A stretch of 30,008 nucleotides of DNA from Firmicutes bacterium UBA4996 (GCA_002396805.1 DGYW01000046.1:53822-83829); one strand, 5' to 3'. Numbered from the stretch's first letter, positions 22,079 to 30,008 are shown. Notes: generated by a model not told the origin, from the letters alone. Made by a program: numbers and translations.

Positions 22079-23383
22079 ATGACTCTTATTAACGAGTTTA
22101 TCGAAGACTATAAGCAAAATGTAGGACGTTACGAAAACTTGGCACAGATTTGTGCCGACCAATGTGAAAGTGGCTTAAAACGGCAAGGATTGCGGGCCCT
22201 AGTAACCCATCGAGCCAAACGCCTAGATAGTCTGACCAACAAGGTGCTCACCCGCTCTCAAGAAAAAACCTACCAGAGCATAGACGAAATTTATGAAGAC
22301 ATTGTGGACTTAGCGGGGGTACGTATTGCTCTTTACTTTCCGGGCGATCGAGAGGAGGTAGACTCTTTTATCTGTTCCAACTTTCAAGTCGAACAAGTAA
22401 AGAATTTCCCAGAAGAGGGCAATCGTCAGCTTCCTTATGAAAAGCGGTTTTCTGGCTATGCAGCTCGTCACTACCGCTTGCGTCTCAAACCGCAAACCTT
22501 ACGCCCGGCAGATCAACATCTCACCAAATACGTCATTGAAGTGCAAGTAGGTTCTGTGCTCATGCATGCCTGGGCTGAGGTAGAACACGATTTGGTTTAC
22601 AAATCTACTGCTGGTTTTCTATCCCAAGACGAATACGCTATTCTAGATGAGCTCAACGGTTTGATGCATGCTGGTGAGATCGCCTTAGAACGACTACAAA
22701 GGGCGGTGAAACGTAGAATTAATACTGAACTCCAGCCCTTTTCTAATCACTACGAACTCTCTTCCTTTCTCTACGACTATCTGCGGGTAGTCTCACCAAG
22801 GCAGGCACGTGAACCCTACATAGGGAGAACCGACGTACTCTTTGAGTTTTTGCAGAAGATAGGTCTAAACTCTATTCCGGCTCTCAACCCCATTCTAGAC
22901 AAATGTGATCTAACCTCTGCGGATCAACCCATCGCCCAGCAAATTGTGGATCAGATCTTGCGGCTAAACCCCGAGCATTATGAAGCTTACAATGAGGCAC
23001 GCTTAACTGTAGGTCGTACCGATCCTTTTGGCGCCCCCCACGAAAGGCTCTCTTATTTTTCGGACAAACTCCATTTGGGCTGGTTTATGCGCCAATGGAT
23101 TGCTGCAGAACATGTGGTTAGGGAGCTTTTGGGCAACGTAATTCCGGAAAATGCGGCCCACCTCCATTTGGATTCTGAGATGATTAAAGAGCTTGAAAAC
23201 ATTAGAAATCTTCGCAACGAAATCCTCTATGGCGATCGCTGGCCTAGCGAGCAAGAAATGTTTCGTGCTGGACACTTCTTGCAGAAGCTAGCAGGGCATA
23301 TCCGCCAGGAGAACGACCGTATTCAAGCTAATCGCATAAATTTAGAGGACATAGCAGAGCATCCTCCACAAAAAGAAGCATAG
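22079..23383 (+). CDS. RelA/SpoT-domain protein with HEPN-like C-terminal domain
   Basis: A 434-residue protein. Residues 40-175 are a RelA/SpoT nucleotidyltransferase: the R45-x-K47-x3-S51-x3-K55 loop, EDIVDLAGVRI with Asp77, GYAARHY (Tyr127, His131), and IEVQVGSVLMHAWAEVEHDL with Glu154. This fold makes (p)ppGpp or modifies tRNA in toxic relatives. No HD hydrolase domain is present, so it is a small-alarmone-synthetase type enlarged at the C-terminus. Residues 330-410 look like a HEPN helical bundle ending IRNLRNEILYG, where the usual RNxxxH histidine is a tyrosine (Tyr384). ATG 22079 follows AGGAGA. It lies 38 bases behind the serine hydrolase gene. The function is not known; antidote genes are not seen next to it. 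Confidence 0.8.
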   Translation: MTLINEFIEDYKQNVGRYENLAQICADQCESGLKRQGLRALVTHRAKRLDSLTNKVLTRSQEKTYQSIDEIYEDIVDLAGVRIALYFPGDREEVDSFICSNFQVEQVKNFPEEGNRQLPYEKRFSGYAARHYRLRLKPQTLRPADQHLTKYVIEVQVGSVLMHAWAEVEHDLVYKSTAGFLSQDEYAILDELNGLMHAGEIALERLQRAVKRRINTELQPFSNHYELSSFLYDYLRVVSPRQAREPYIGRTDVLFEFLQKIGLNSIPALNPILDKCDLTSADQPIAQQIVDQILRLNPEHYEAYNEARLTVGRTDPFGAPHERLSYFSDKLHLGWFMRQWIAAEHVVRELLGNVIPENAAHLHLDSEMIKELENIRNLRNEILYGDRWPSEQEMFRAGHFLQKLAGHIRQENDRIQANRINLEDIAEHPPQKEA

Positions 23384-23519
23384 TTCCTGAACATATTACC
23401 AACGTAACAAAGATATAACGCAGGAAAACCCCAAACATTGTGGAAGGCGTACATGATGCATAAATAAAATACAGATATGACATTTTTACAATAATATCAT
23501 ACTACTAGGAGGAATTCGG

Positions 23520-24686
23520 ATGAACGTTTACGAAAAAGCTCTAGAAATGCACAAGAAATGGCGTGGAAAAGTACAGATAGTGAGCAAGGCCCAAATCAAA
23601 ACCGCTGAGGAACTGAGTTTGGCCTACTCACCCGGGGTTGCTGAACCTTGTCGGCAAATTGCCGCTGATCCCGAAAAAGTATGGGATTACACTTGGAAGG
23701 GTAACACCATTGCTATAGTTTCTGACGGCACCGCCGTACTCGGCCTTGGTGATATTGGCCCTGCAGCAGCGCTGCCCGTCATGGAAGGTAAAGCAGTCTT
23801 ATTCAAAGAGTTTGGAGATGTGGACGCTATTCCCCTTTGCGTAAATACCAAAGACGTGAATGAAATTGTCCAGATTGTGAAGTCCCTAGAACCCACCATT
23901 GCCGGTGTTAACCTTGAGGATATTTCTTCACCCCGTTGCTTCGAAATTGAAGAGCGACTCAAAAAAGAGACTAACATGTTCATTTTCCACGATGATCAGC
24001 ACGGTACTGCTGTAGTTACCTTAGCCGGGTTGATTAACGCCTTAAAAGTAGTTGGCAAGGGCAAAGACAGTGTCATTGTAGTCAATGGTATTGGAGCTGC
24101 AGGTGGAGCCATTGTCCGCTTATTAGTACAAGACGGTTACAAGAATCTCGTTACCTGCGGAAGAAGTGGTCGTCTAGTACCTGGCAATCCTAAGAATAAC
24201 GCTATTCAAGAAGAAGTAGCTCAAGTTACGAATCCAGATGGCATCGAACAGAACTTGCAAGAAGCCTTAGTGGGTGCTGATGTGTTTATTGGGGTTTCCG
24301 CTGCCAACATCTTGACGCCAGAAATGATCAAGGGTATGAACGATCAACCTATCATCATGGCCTTAGCAAATCCGGAGCCAGAAATTGCTGTAGATTTAGC
24401 CCTAGAGGCAGGAGCAGCAGTCGTGGCTACCGGTCGTTCGGATTATCCTAATCAGATTAATAACGTACTGGGATTCCCAGGAATTTTCCGGGGTGCTTTA
24501 GATGTACGGGCTACCGATATTAACGATGAGATGAAAGTCGCGGCTGCTTACGCCATCGCCAGCCTAGTGGACGAACCAACGGCAGAATACATCATTCCCT
24601 CGCCCTTCAACCCTGAGGTAGCCAAAGTTGTGGCGAAAGCTGTAGCCGATACGGCCCGCAAAACAGGTGTCGCTAGGGAGGTATAG
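23520..24686 (+). CDS. NAD(P)-dependent malic enzyme
   Basis: A 388-residue short-form malic enzyme. AYSPGVAEPC (Tyr36), VMEGKAVLFKEFGDVD (Lys91), NLEDISSP (Glu133-Asp134) and FHDDQHGTA give the catalytic and metal-binding residues, and VVNGIGAAGGAI is the NAD(P)-binding loop. It oxidatively decarboxylates malate to pyruvate in the cytoplasm. There is no C-terminal phosphotransacetylase domain. The ATG at 23520 is preceded by AGGAGG. The upstream 136 bases are AT-rich; a weak TTGTGG-N17-TAAATA match ends near 23466, and no riboswitch is evident. The aminotransferase gene starts three bases after its stop. Confidence 0.94.
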   Translation: MNVYEKALEMHKKWRGKVQIVSKAQIKTAEELSLAYSPGVAEPCRQIAADPEKVWDYTWKGNTIAIVSDGTAVLGLGDIGPAAALPVMEGKAVLFKEFGDVDAIPLCVNTKDVNEIVQIVKSLEPTIAGVNLEDISSPRCFEIEERLKKETNMFIFHDDQHGTAVVTLAGLINALKVVGKGKDSVIVVNGIGAAGGAIVRLLVQDGYKNLVTCGRSGRLVPGNPKNNAIQEEVAQVTNPDGIEQNLQEALVGADVFIGVSAANILTPEMIKGMNDQPIIMALANPEPEIAVDLALEAGAAVVATGRSDYPNQINNVLGFPGIFRGALDVRATDINDEMKVAAAYAIASLVDEPTAEYIIPSPFNPEVAKVVAKAVADTARKTGVAREV

Positions 24687-24689
24687 ACG

Positions 24690-25856
24690 TTGGGGTGTCA
24701 GTTTGATCAACTGATTAATCGCCGTAACACCCATAGTCGCAAGTGGGACGGTGTGTTGGAGCTGTTCGGTGAAGATAATCTAATTCCCATGTGGGTTGCT
24801 GACATGGATTTTCGCCCTCCAGAGGCGGTGGTGCGTGCAGTGACAGAACGAGCTGCACACGGCATCTATGGTTATGAAAACAAGCCAGCTAACTACATCG
24901 ACGTGGTGATTAAATGGCTCAGAAACCGCCATGAATGGGAGATTGAGCCAGGCTGGATTAGCCACAGTCCAGGTGTTGTCCCTGGTCTGGCCTTGGCCAT
25001 ATCGGCCCTCACGGAGCCAGGAGAGCGGATCGTTATTCAGCCCCCCGTTTATCCACCATTTTATGCTGTAATCCGGGATAATGGCCGGGTCGTAGTGGAG
25101 AATCCCCTCCGTTGTGAGAAGGGTAAGTTCACTATGGATTTTGCTGATCTAGAAGAGCATTTCCGCTCAGGGGTCAAAGCAATGATTCTCTGCAGTCCCC
25201 ATAATCCCGTAGGAAGAGTGTGGACTGAAGCGGAATTGCGACAGTTAGAACAGCTTACTGCTAAGTACGGAGTCACTGTTTTGAGTGACGAGATTTGGTC
25301 GGATCTTGCCTTTCCTGGTCACAAGCACCGGCCCTTAGCCAGTCTCTCACCTGAGATGGCCTCCCGAACACTAACCTTTATGGCTCCAAGCAAGACCTTT
25401 AACCTAGCAGGCTTCTACCTGTCTAATGTAATTATTCCTAATCCTGATTTACAGAAGAAGTTCTGTTCTCAGATGCAGCGTTTGGGCCTCACCCATCTCA
25501 ACTTCTTTGGTCTAGTTGCTAGTGAAGCCGCCTATCGCGAAGGCGCAGAATGGTTAGATCAGCTCTTAGACTATTTACAGAAGAACGTAGATTACACAAT
25601 CAGTGAATTGGGCAAAATCAATCCCAAGATCAAGGTTATTAAGCCCGAGGGTACCTTCGTGCTGTGGCTGGACTGCCGAGAGCTGGGGATTCCAGCAGAA
25701 GAATTAAATAACTTTTTTGTGTGTAAAGCAAGGATCGCCTTTAACGATGGGATGGTTTTTGGTCCCTCTGGATACGGTTTCCAGCGCATGAACATTGGTT
25801 GCCCACAGGTGGTTATTGCTGAAGCAATGGAGCGTTTAGCTAAAGCTCTGTCTTGA
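24690..25856 (+). CDS. PLP-dependent aminotransferase, MalY/PatB (cystathionine beta-lyase) type
   Basis: A 388-residue fold-type I PLP enzyme. WVADMDFRPPEAV, GIYGYENK, QPPVYPPFY, SPHNPVGRVW, DEIWSDL and the PLP lysine in APSKTFN (Lys235) are the ordered motifs of the MalY/PatB branch, whose members cleave cystathionine to homocysteine, pyruvate and ammonia. The start is a TTG at 24690, seven bases after GGGAGGT in the end of the malic enzyme gene; there is no nearer ATG. It is translated with the malic enzyme and closed by a terminator. A general aminotransferase role cannot be excluded. Confidence 0.9.
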   Translation: MGCQFDQLINRRNTHSRKWDGVLELFGEDNLIPMWVADMDFRPPEAVVRAVTERAAHGIYGYENKPANYIDVVIKWLRNRHEWEIEPGWISHSPGVVPGLALAISALTEPGERIVIQPPVYPPFYAVIRDNGRVVVENPLRCEKGKFTMDFADLEEHFRSGVKAMILCSPHNPVGRVWTEAELRQLEQLTAKYGVTVLSDEIWSDLAFPGHKHRPLASLSPEMASRTLTFMAPSKTFNLAGFYLSNVIIPNPDLQKKFCSQMQRLGLTHLNFFGLVASEAAYREGAEWLDQLLDYLQKNVDYTISELGKINPKIKVIKPEGTFVLWLDCRELGIPAEELNNFFVCKARIAFNDGMVFGPSGYGFQRMNIGCPQVVIAEAMERLAKALS

Positions 25857-25875
25857 AATCACAAAAGTTAATACT

Positions 25876-25920
25876 AAAGAAGTACCTGAAAAGAAATTTA
25901 GGTGCTTCTTTTGTTTATTT
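25876..25920 (+). terminator. Terminator after the aminotransferase gene
   Basis: AAAGAAGTACCT (25876-25887) pairs with AGGTGCTTCTTT (25900-25911) through one G-T wobble, followed by a T-rich tract. It separates the malic enzyme operon from ugpB. Confidence 0.88.
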
Positions 25921-26000
25921 AAAGTTATTGTCCGCAAGGGGAGGATTTGTGCTACCTGTTACCGAATTGTTTAAATACAAAAAATTGGAGGTGTGTCTGG

Positions 26001-27320
26001 TTGAAAAATTTATCGAACCGAATTCTCCTGCTTTCGTTGGTGTTTGTGTTGGTCCTAGCTGGAGTGGCCAGTGCAAAAGTAGTGGAGGTAGAGTTTTGGC
26101 ACTCCATGACTGGCTCCCGTCTCGAAGTATTTAAGAAAGTCGTGGCTGGTTTTAATGAAATCAATCCCGAACAACAAATCCTCCCTGTTCTAGTTGGTAC
26201 TTATGAAGAAGGTTTGGCGCGCTTCTTGGCAGCCTATCCCGTAAAACAAGAACCTGGTATTATTGGCGTCTACGAAGTGGGAACCCAAGCTATGCATGAT
26301 AGTGGTATGATTATTCCCGCTTACCAGATCCCCGGTATGCTTGGTCAAGAATGGGACTTTGGCCAATACATCCGACCCATCGTGTCCTACTACTCCAAAG
26401 ATGGTAATCTCTGGTCCTGGCCCTTCGCTTCTTCTACTGCGATGATTTATTATAACGCGGATCATCTGCGCCAAGCAGGCCTAGATCCAGACAAACCCCC
26501 CACAACCTGGGATGAAATGCACGAATATGGTCTCAAGCTTCTCGAAGCTGGTGTAGTAAAGAACGCCCTGTCCTTTGGTTGGCCCGACTGGATGTTAGAA
26601 AACCAACTAGCTCTTCATGATTTGGAGTACGCTAATGCTGGTAACGGTCGCCTAGGTTACCCAACAGAAGTTTCTTGGCCCAATGAGTTCACCGATAAAT
26701 TAATGACCAAATGGAGTGAAATGGCTAAGGATAAAGTCTGGATCTATGGTGGTGCTGAGTACAACGCCAATGGTGCATTCCAAACTGGCGAACTCACCTT
26801 CTTGATGCAGTCCACTTCTTCTTTGGACGGAATCCTCAAAACCGTTGGTGACAAGTTTGAAGTAAGAACCACTTTCTTACCACGTCTAAACAACGACTAT
26901 CCTCGTGGTAGCTCTTTGATTGGCGGTAACAGTCTCTACGTTTCTAACCAAGTAAGCAAAGAAGAATTAGAAGTAATTTTCGAGTTCTTCAAGTATCTAT
27001 CTCGCACCGAGGTGGACGTATTCTGGCATCAGAATACCGGGTACTTCCCCTCCACCAACGCTGCTGTGCAAGCCCTCATGAACTCTGGTTGGTTTAAAGA
27101 TAGTCCCAATCACCTCACCGCTTTCTTGCAGATTCTTTCTGGCAAGACCGACTCTGACGCTTCTGCTGGCATGAGAATGGGTGTCTTTGCCCAAGCTCGC
27201 GAATGGGCCCGTGATGCCATCGAAAAGATCTCCAGAGGCGAAGATCAACGTGCTGCCATGGAATATTCTGCTCAACAAATCAAGAAACTCTTAGAAGAGT
27301 ACAACGAGTTCATTAACTAA
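26001..27320 (+). CDS. ugpB: Glycerol-3-phosphate ABC transporter substrate-binding protein (UgpB type)
   Basis: A 439-residue Sec-exported solute-binding protein. The signal ends VLAGVASA, then EFWHSMTG, VGTYEEGLA, GVYEVGTQAM, WPFASSTAMIYYN, GLDPDKPPTTWDE and FWHQNTGYFPST follow, matching E. coli UgpB block by block. UgpB binds glycerol-3-phosphate and glycerophosphodiesters. There is no lipobox cysteine; anchoring is unclear. The start is a TTG at 26001, seven bases after TTGGAGGTG. A 10-bp GC stem-loop follows, then the permease genes. No ATPase gene is present in this cluster. A related sugar-phosphate ligand is possible. Confidence 0.9.
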   Translation: MKNLSNRILLLSLVFVLVLAGVASAKVVEVEFWHSMTGSRLEVFKKVVAGFNEINPEQQILPVLVGTYEEGLARFLAAYPVKQEPGIIGVYEVGTQAMHDSGMIIPAYQIPGMLGQEWDFGQYIRPIVSYYSKDGNLWSWPFASSTAMIYYNADHLRQAGLDPDKPPTTWDEMHEYGLKLLEAGVVKNALSFGWPDWMLENQLALHDLEYANAGNGRLGYPTEVSWPNEFTDKLMTKWSEMAKDKVWIYGGAEYNANGAFQTGELTFLMQSTSSLDGILKTVGDKFEVRTTFLPRLNNDYPRGSSLIGGNSLYVSNQVSKEELEVIFEFFKYLSRTEVDVFWHQNTGYFPSTNAAVQALMNSGWFKDSPNHLTAFLQILSGKTDSDASAGMRMGVFAQAREWARDAIEKISRGEDQRAAMEYSAQQIKKLLEEYNEFIN

Positions 27321-27328
27321 GAGCAGTT

Positions 27329-27353
27329 ACCCCGGGGGTTATGCCCCCGGGGT
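27329..27353 (+). promoter_or_regulatory. GC-rich stem-loop between ugpB and ugpA
   Basis: ACCCCGGGGG (27329-27338) and CCCCCGGGGT (27344-27353) form a perfect 10-bp stem with loop TTATG. No T-run follows, so full termination is unlikely. Such structures often protect the 3' end of a binding-protein mRNA, giving more SBP than permease; this role is inferred. Confidence 0.75.
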
Positions 27354-27394
27354 CTTCCCGAATCATATGATCACGCATAGTTAGGAGGCTTTTG

Positions 27395-28279
27395 ATGGAT
27401 CGATTCCCTAATCATCGTTTTCTGCCCTATGCTTTAGTTCTTCCTTCCATCACAGTTATCGCCATCTTTTTGATCTATCCCTTTGGGCAAGCAATCTACC
27501 AGTCCTTCCATCGGATTAACCCTATTCGCAGACAGTTAGTCAATGTTGGTTGGCGCAATTACCTAGAGATGTTTCGCTCTCCTGAATACCTGTACAGTTT
27601 TCGGAACACTTTTATTTTTGCAGTTTTGGTAATTGGTTTGGGCTTAATTATTTCCTTATGTATAGCCCTCTTAACCACTCAGAACATCCGCGGTTCTGGG
27701 TTTTATCAAGTGGCTTTCGTGTGGACTTATGCCATGTCACCAATTATCGCTGGTGTAATGTGGTCTTTGATTTTCGATCCTTCCATCGGCCTCATGACTA
27801 ATCTCATTGGAAATCTGACCGGGTATTGGATCAACTTTTTCAATGATACGGTAGCCGCCTTTATCCTAGTTACCGTGGCCTCGATTTGGGTGATGCTAGG
27901 CTATAATATTGTGTTTTTTATTGCCGGCTTGCAAAACGTACCGTATGAATTAAAAGAAGCAGCCTCCATTGACGGAGCCACCACTTGGCAAGTTTTTTGG
28001 GTAGTAACCTTCCCTATGCTGAGTCCTACTGTGGCTTTCTTGGTCTTTGTGAACACTGTTTACGCCTTCTTCCAGTCCTTTGGTCTAGTTGACGTGGTCA
28101 CGATGGGTGGTCCTAACCGTTCTACGGAGTTTTTGATTTATAAGATCTACAAAGACGGTTTCGGACGTATGCAAGAAGGTCAAGCCGCAGCCCAGTCCGT
28201 TGTGCTTTTTATTATCATTGCCATTGTGGGAGCGGTCCAGATTTATACATCAACCAAGAGCGCTGTGTACGATCGCTAG
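27395..28279 (+). CDS. ugpA: Glycerol-3-phosphate ABC transporter permease UgpA
   Basis: A 294-residue inner-membrane permease with six predicted helices. The EAA loop ELKEAASIDGATTWQVFWVV contacts the ATPase, and the MGGPNRSTEFLIYKIYKDGF segment after it is typical of the MalF/UgpA class. The start is ATG 27395, six bases after AGGAGG; an adjacent in-frame TTG at 27392 is less likely. It lies 41 bases beyond the ugpB stem-loop, and the ugpE start is 13 bases past its stop. Length and layout match UgpA of E. coli (about 295). Confidence 0.93.
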   Translation: MDRFPNHRFLPYALVLPSITVIAIFLIYPFGQAIYQSFHRINPIRRQLVNVGWRNYLEMFRSPEYLYSFRNTFIFAVLVIGLGLIISLCIALLTTQNIRGSGFYQVAFVWTYAMSPIIAGVMWSLIFDPSIGLMTNLIGNLTGYWINFFNDTVAAFILVTVASIWVMLGYNIVFFIAGLQNVPYELKEAASIDGATTWQVFWVVTFPMLSPTVAFLVFVNTVYAFFQSFGLVDVVTMGGPNRSTEFLIYKIYKDGFGRMQEGQAAAQSVVLFIIIAIVGAVQIYTSTKSAVYDR

Positions 28280-28292
28280 AAAGGAGAGGACT

Positions 28293-29126
28293 ATGCGCGT
28301 TAATCGAAAGCTCATTACCAAGATTGGCATTCATGCCATTTTAATACTAACCCTGATTGTGGTCGCCTTTCCCATTTACTACGCCTTTGTGATGGCCACC
28401 CACACTCACCAAGACGCCTATGCCTTTCCGCCCAAACTGATGCCAGGCAAAGAGTTGTTTGCCAACATTAGTGAAGCTTGGCAGCGAGTGAAAATGGCTA
28501 CGCTCTTAAAAAACAGTACAATTATTGCAATTAGCGTTTCCTTTGGTAAGATCACCTTTTCGATCTTGGCCGCCTTTGCCTTTACTCACTTTAAGTTTAG
28601 AGGTAGCTGGTTCTTATTCCCCTTAGCCATGGTGACCCAGATGATGCCCTTGCCGGTACGGGTGATTCCCTTGTATCGTATGATGGCCCAACTGGGCTGG
28701 CTCAACACCTATTGGGCACTAACAATCCCCTATTTGGCCAGTACTACGGGGATAATTCTTTTCAGACAGTTTTATATGACTGTACCTGCTGAATTAGCGG
28801 ATGCAGCGAGAGTAGATGGAGCCACACCCATGCAGTATTTGCGTAAGATTTTGCTCCCCCTCTCTTGGACGAATGTCGCCGCTCTGCTGGTGATTGAGTT
28901 TGTTTATATGTGGAATGAGTATCTCTGGCCGAACATCGCCATTACCGCATCGAACATGCGGGTGGCCCAGATGGGTCTCCGCATGCTGTACACCTCCGAA
29001 CGGGGTGCTGCAGAATGGAATATTATTATGGCTGGTACCTTTATTATCATGCTTCCACCACTAATTGTGTTGATTCTCTTCAGGAAGCAATTCTCTGAAG
29101 GTATTGCCATGCAGACAACTAAATAA
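28293..29126 (+). CDS. ugpE: Glycerol-3-phosphate ABC transporter permease UgpE
   Basis: A 277-residue permease. The N-terminal HAILILTLIVVAFPIYYAFV helix, PLPVRVIP segment and EAA loop ELADAARVDGATPMQYLRKI are present, and a late YMWNEYLWP; these follow the order of E. coli UgpE. With UgpA it forms the pore. The start is ATG 28293, six bases after AAGGAGAG; earlier in-frame starts fall inside ugpA. A terminator closes the cluster. An ATPase (UgpC or a shared MsmX-like one) must be encoded elsewhere. Confidence 0.93.
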   Translation: MRVNRKLITKIGIHAILILTLIVVAFPIYYAFVMATHTHQDAYAFPPKLMPGKELFANISEAWQRVKMATLLKNSTIIAISVSFGKITFSILAAFAFTHFKFRGSWFLFPLAMVTQMMPLPVRVIPLYRMMAQLGWLNTYWALTIPYLASTTGIILFRQFYMTVPAELADAARVDGATPMQYLRKILLPLSWTNVAALLVIEFVYMWNEYLWPNIAITASNMRVAQMGLRMLYTSERGAAEWNIIMAGTFIIMLPPLIVLILFRKQFSEGIAMQTTK

Positions 29127-29136
29127 TAAAAAGGCT

Positions 29137-29174
29137 CAAAAAGGTCGGCACTCCCCGCGGAGAAGCCGACCTTT
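29137..29174. terminator. Bidirectional terminator between ugpE and the M55 peptidase gene
   Basis: AAAGGTCGGC (29140-29149) pairs with GCCGACCTTT (29165-29174), with CTCC/GGAG pairing inside it. A-tracts before it give a T-run on the minus strand, so it can end both converging transcripts. Confidence 0.82.
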
Positions 29175-29202
29175 GCGCTTCATAGACTGTTATGGTTCGT
29201 GG

Positions 29203-30003
29203 CTAGATTAAGAAAGAAATGGCTCGCACAATTTCAAAATAGTCCCTAGACTCGAACACCACATTTTTCGGCGAGGTCTGTTGGGCACCAGGATAAAAGG
29301 ACTTACGATAGGCGTGACCATGAAAGTTATAACTTATTTCCAGGCTAAATTCTGGCGGCAATTCCACCCTATTAGAACTTAGACCTTCTGTTAGGATCTC
29401 CTGTATCCCCGTTTTGATTAGTTCCGTAGCCCGGTTAGGATGGATACTCTGGGTAGCGGAGCCTAATCCCTCGAACGTGGCAACAGTCGCAATATTATCG
29501 TTCACCCGTTTGGCCTCTGCGCAAATATCCTGATCTCCGCTCAAAAAAGCTACTGGGACCCCAAGGTAGGCAGCGATGTAGGCATGTAAGCGAAATTCAC
29601 TTAAGAGTTCCCCATTTAGTTTTACGTAATTGAGAGCAGAGCTATCCATGGTGTGAGCTAAGGGGTTGCCGTTGGTTCCACCGGCGGAGTGGTAGCCAAT
29701 GAAAGCAACCGCGTCAAAACTCTCATCTAATCCTTGTACCATGGAAAACGGATGGCCGGTCCAGCCCCGAATCAACTTAACGTTCTCTGGTAGCAAGGCT
29801 GGGTTAATGTTTCTCCCTGTGTCATGGGCATCTTTGACCATAATTTCCTTGGCTCCAGCCAAGTTGGCCCCAGTACAAGCCGCTACCACTTCTTTAGTCA
29901 TTTGGTCTGCAAAATAGGGATACGCACCTGAACCTTTTTCTGTTTCATCCCAGGCAGCGATCCCCGCGACTCCTTCAAGATCCGCACTAATAAAGACTTT
30001 CAT
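29203..30003 (-). CDS. D-aminopeptidase, M55 family (DppA type)
   Basis: A 266-residue zinc peptidase. SADLEGVAG (Asp8, Glu10), KDAHD (His60), GYHS (His105), LAHTMD (His117) and NGELLSE (Glu132) align with the metal ligands and active-site histidine of B. subtilis DppA. These enzymes form ring-like complexes and free N-terminal D-amino acids from short peptides such as D-Ala-D-Ala, supplying nutrients and recycling cell-wall peptides. The start is ATG 30003; only five upstream bases are in the window, so its ribosome site and operon partners cannot be read. It ends at a shared terminator. Enzymatic detail is by family. Confidence 0.9.
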   Translation of the reverse strand: MKVFISADLEGVAGIAAWDETEKGSGAYPYFADQMTKEVVAACTGANLAGAKEIMVKDAHDTGRNINPALLPENVKLIRGWTGHPFSMVQGLDESFDAVAFIGYHSAGGTNGNPLAHTMDSSALNYVKLNGELLSEFRLHAYIAAYLGVPVAFLSGDQDICAEAKRVNDNIATVATFEGLGSATQSIHPNRATELIKTGIQEILTEGLSSNRVELPPEFSLEISYNFHGHAYRKSFYPGAQQTSPKNVVFESRDYFEIVRAISFLI

Positions 30004-30008
30004 TTATT

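Noticed and set aside
23384..23519. Possible leader RNA or operator before the malic enzyme gene
   Set aside because: Only a weak promoter-like match and short AT-rich repeats were found; no convincing structure or site.
25947..26000. Upstream extension of UgpB
   Set aside because: The extra 18 residues precede the ribosome site TTGGAGGTG and would block the normal signal peptide; TTG 26001 is the better start.

Overview
The window looks like chromosomal DNA of a Bacillota (Firmicutes) bacterium. The Shine-Dalgarno sites are strong AGGAGG types, three genes start with TTG behind a good ribosome-binding site, several intrinsic terminators are classic, exported proteins carry lipobox or Sec signals, and one gene has a sigma-D-type flagellin promoter. 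PotABCD, TypA, PadR-DUF2812 and a UgpB/A/E set fit this. Two cytoplasmic glycoside hydrolases, a CBM9-like protein and a G3P/sugar importer suggest a heterotroph living on biopolymer debris. An uncultured anaerobic clostridial or Limnochordia-like lineage is possible, but that placement is a guess. No tRNA, rRNA, CRISPR array, insertion sequence or prophage gene was seen, and no gene-free stretch exceeds 300 bases.

Layout. 1-2.1 kb: a CBM9-like gene cut by the window edge, divergent from a GH18 chitinase-type gene. 2.2-3.2 kb: a PadR regulator with a DUF2812 membrane protein behind a palindrome-bearing promoter, ending in a tandem hairpin repeat. 3.3-4.0 kb: WrbA-type quinone oxidoreductase. 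4.1-10.9 kb (minus strand): one polyamine-uptake operon, XRE-cupin regulator, potA, potB, potC, potD, a terminator, a second potD, then a GH29 alpha-L-fucosidase. 11.0-12.7 kb: ZIP metal transporter, then a small flagellin with its own sigma-D-like promoter. 12.8-15.9 kb: phosphohexomutase, sugar-phosphate nucleotidyltransferase and CDF metal exporter. 15.9-18.2 kb (minus): Nudix hydrolase and TypA/BipA. 18.4-20.0 kb: a LysM protein and a convergent Gfo/Idh/MocA oxidoreductase. 20.1-23.4 kb: membrane-anchored serine beta-lactamase-like hydrolase followed by a RelA/SpoT-domain protein with a HEPN-like C-terminus. 23.5-25.9 kb: malic enzyme and a MalY/PatB-type aminotransferase. 26.0-29.1 kb: ugpBAE importer without its ATPase. 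29.2-30.0 kb (minus): a DppA-type M55 D-aminopeptidase.

How the genes work together. Import dominates: polyamines (Pot), glycerol-phosphate or a related solute (Ugp) and metal ions (ZIP in, CDF out). The XRE-cupin gene probably senses polyamine or a metabolite and represses its own operon through palindromes at the transcription start. The mutase and nucleotidyltransferase form a nucleotide-sugar supply pair. Most genes are recognisable housekeeping or transport families. The least ordinary items are the RelA/SpoT-HEPN-like fusion, the duplicated PotD with a fucosidase in the same operon, the 74-nt potC/potD overlap and the orphan minimal flagellin with a sigma-D-type promoter.
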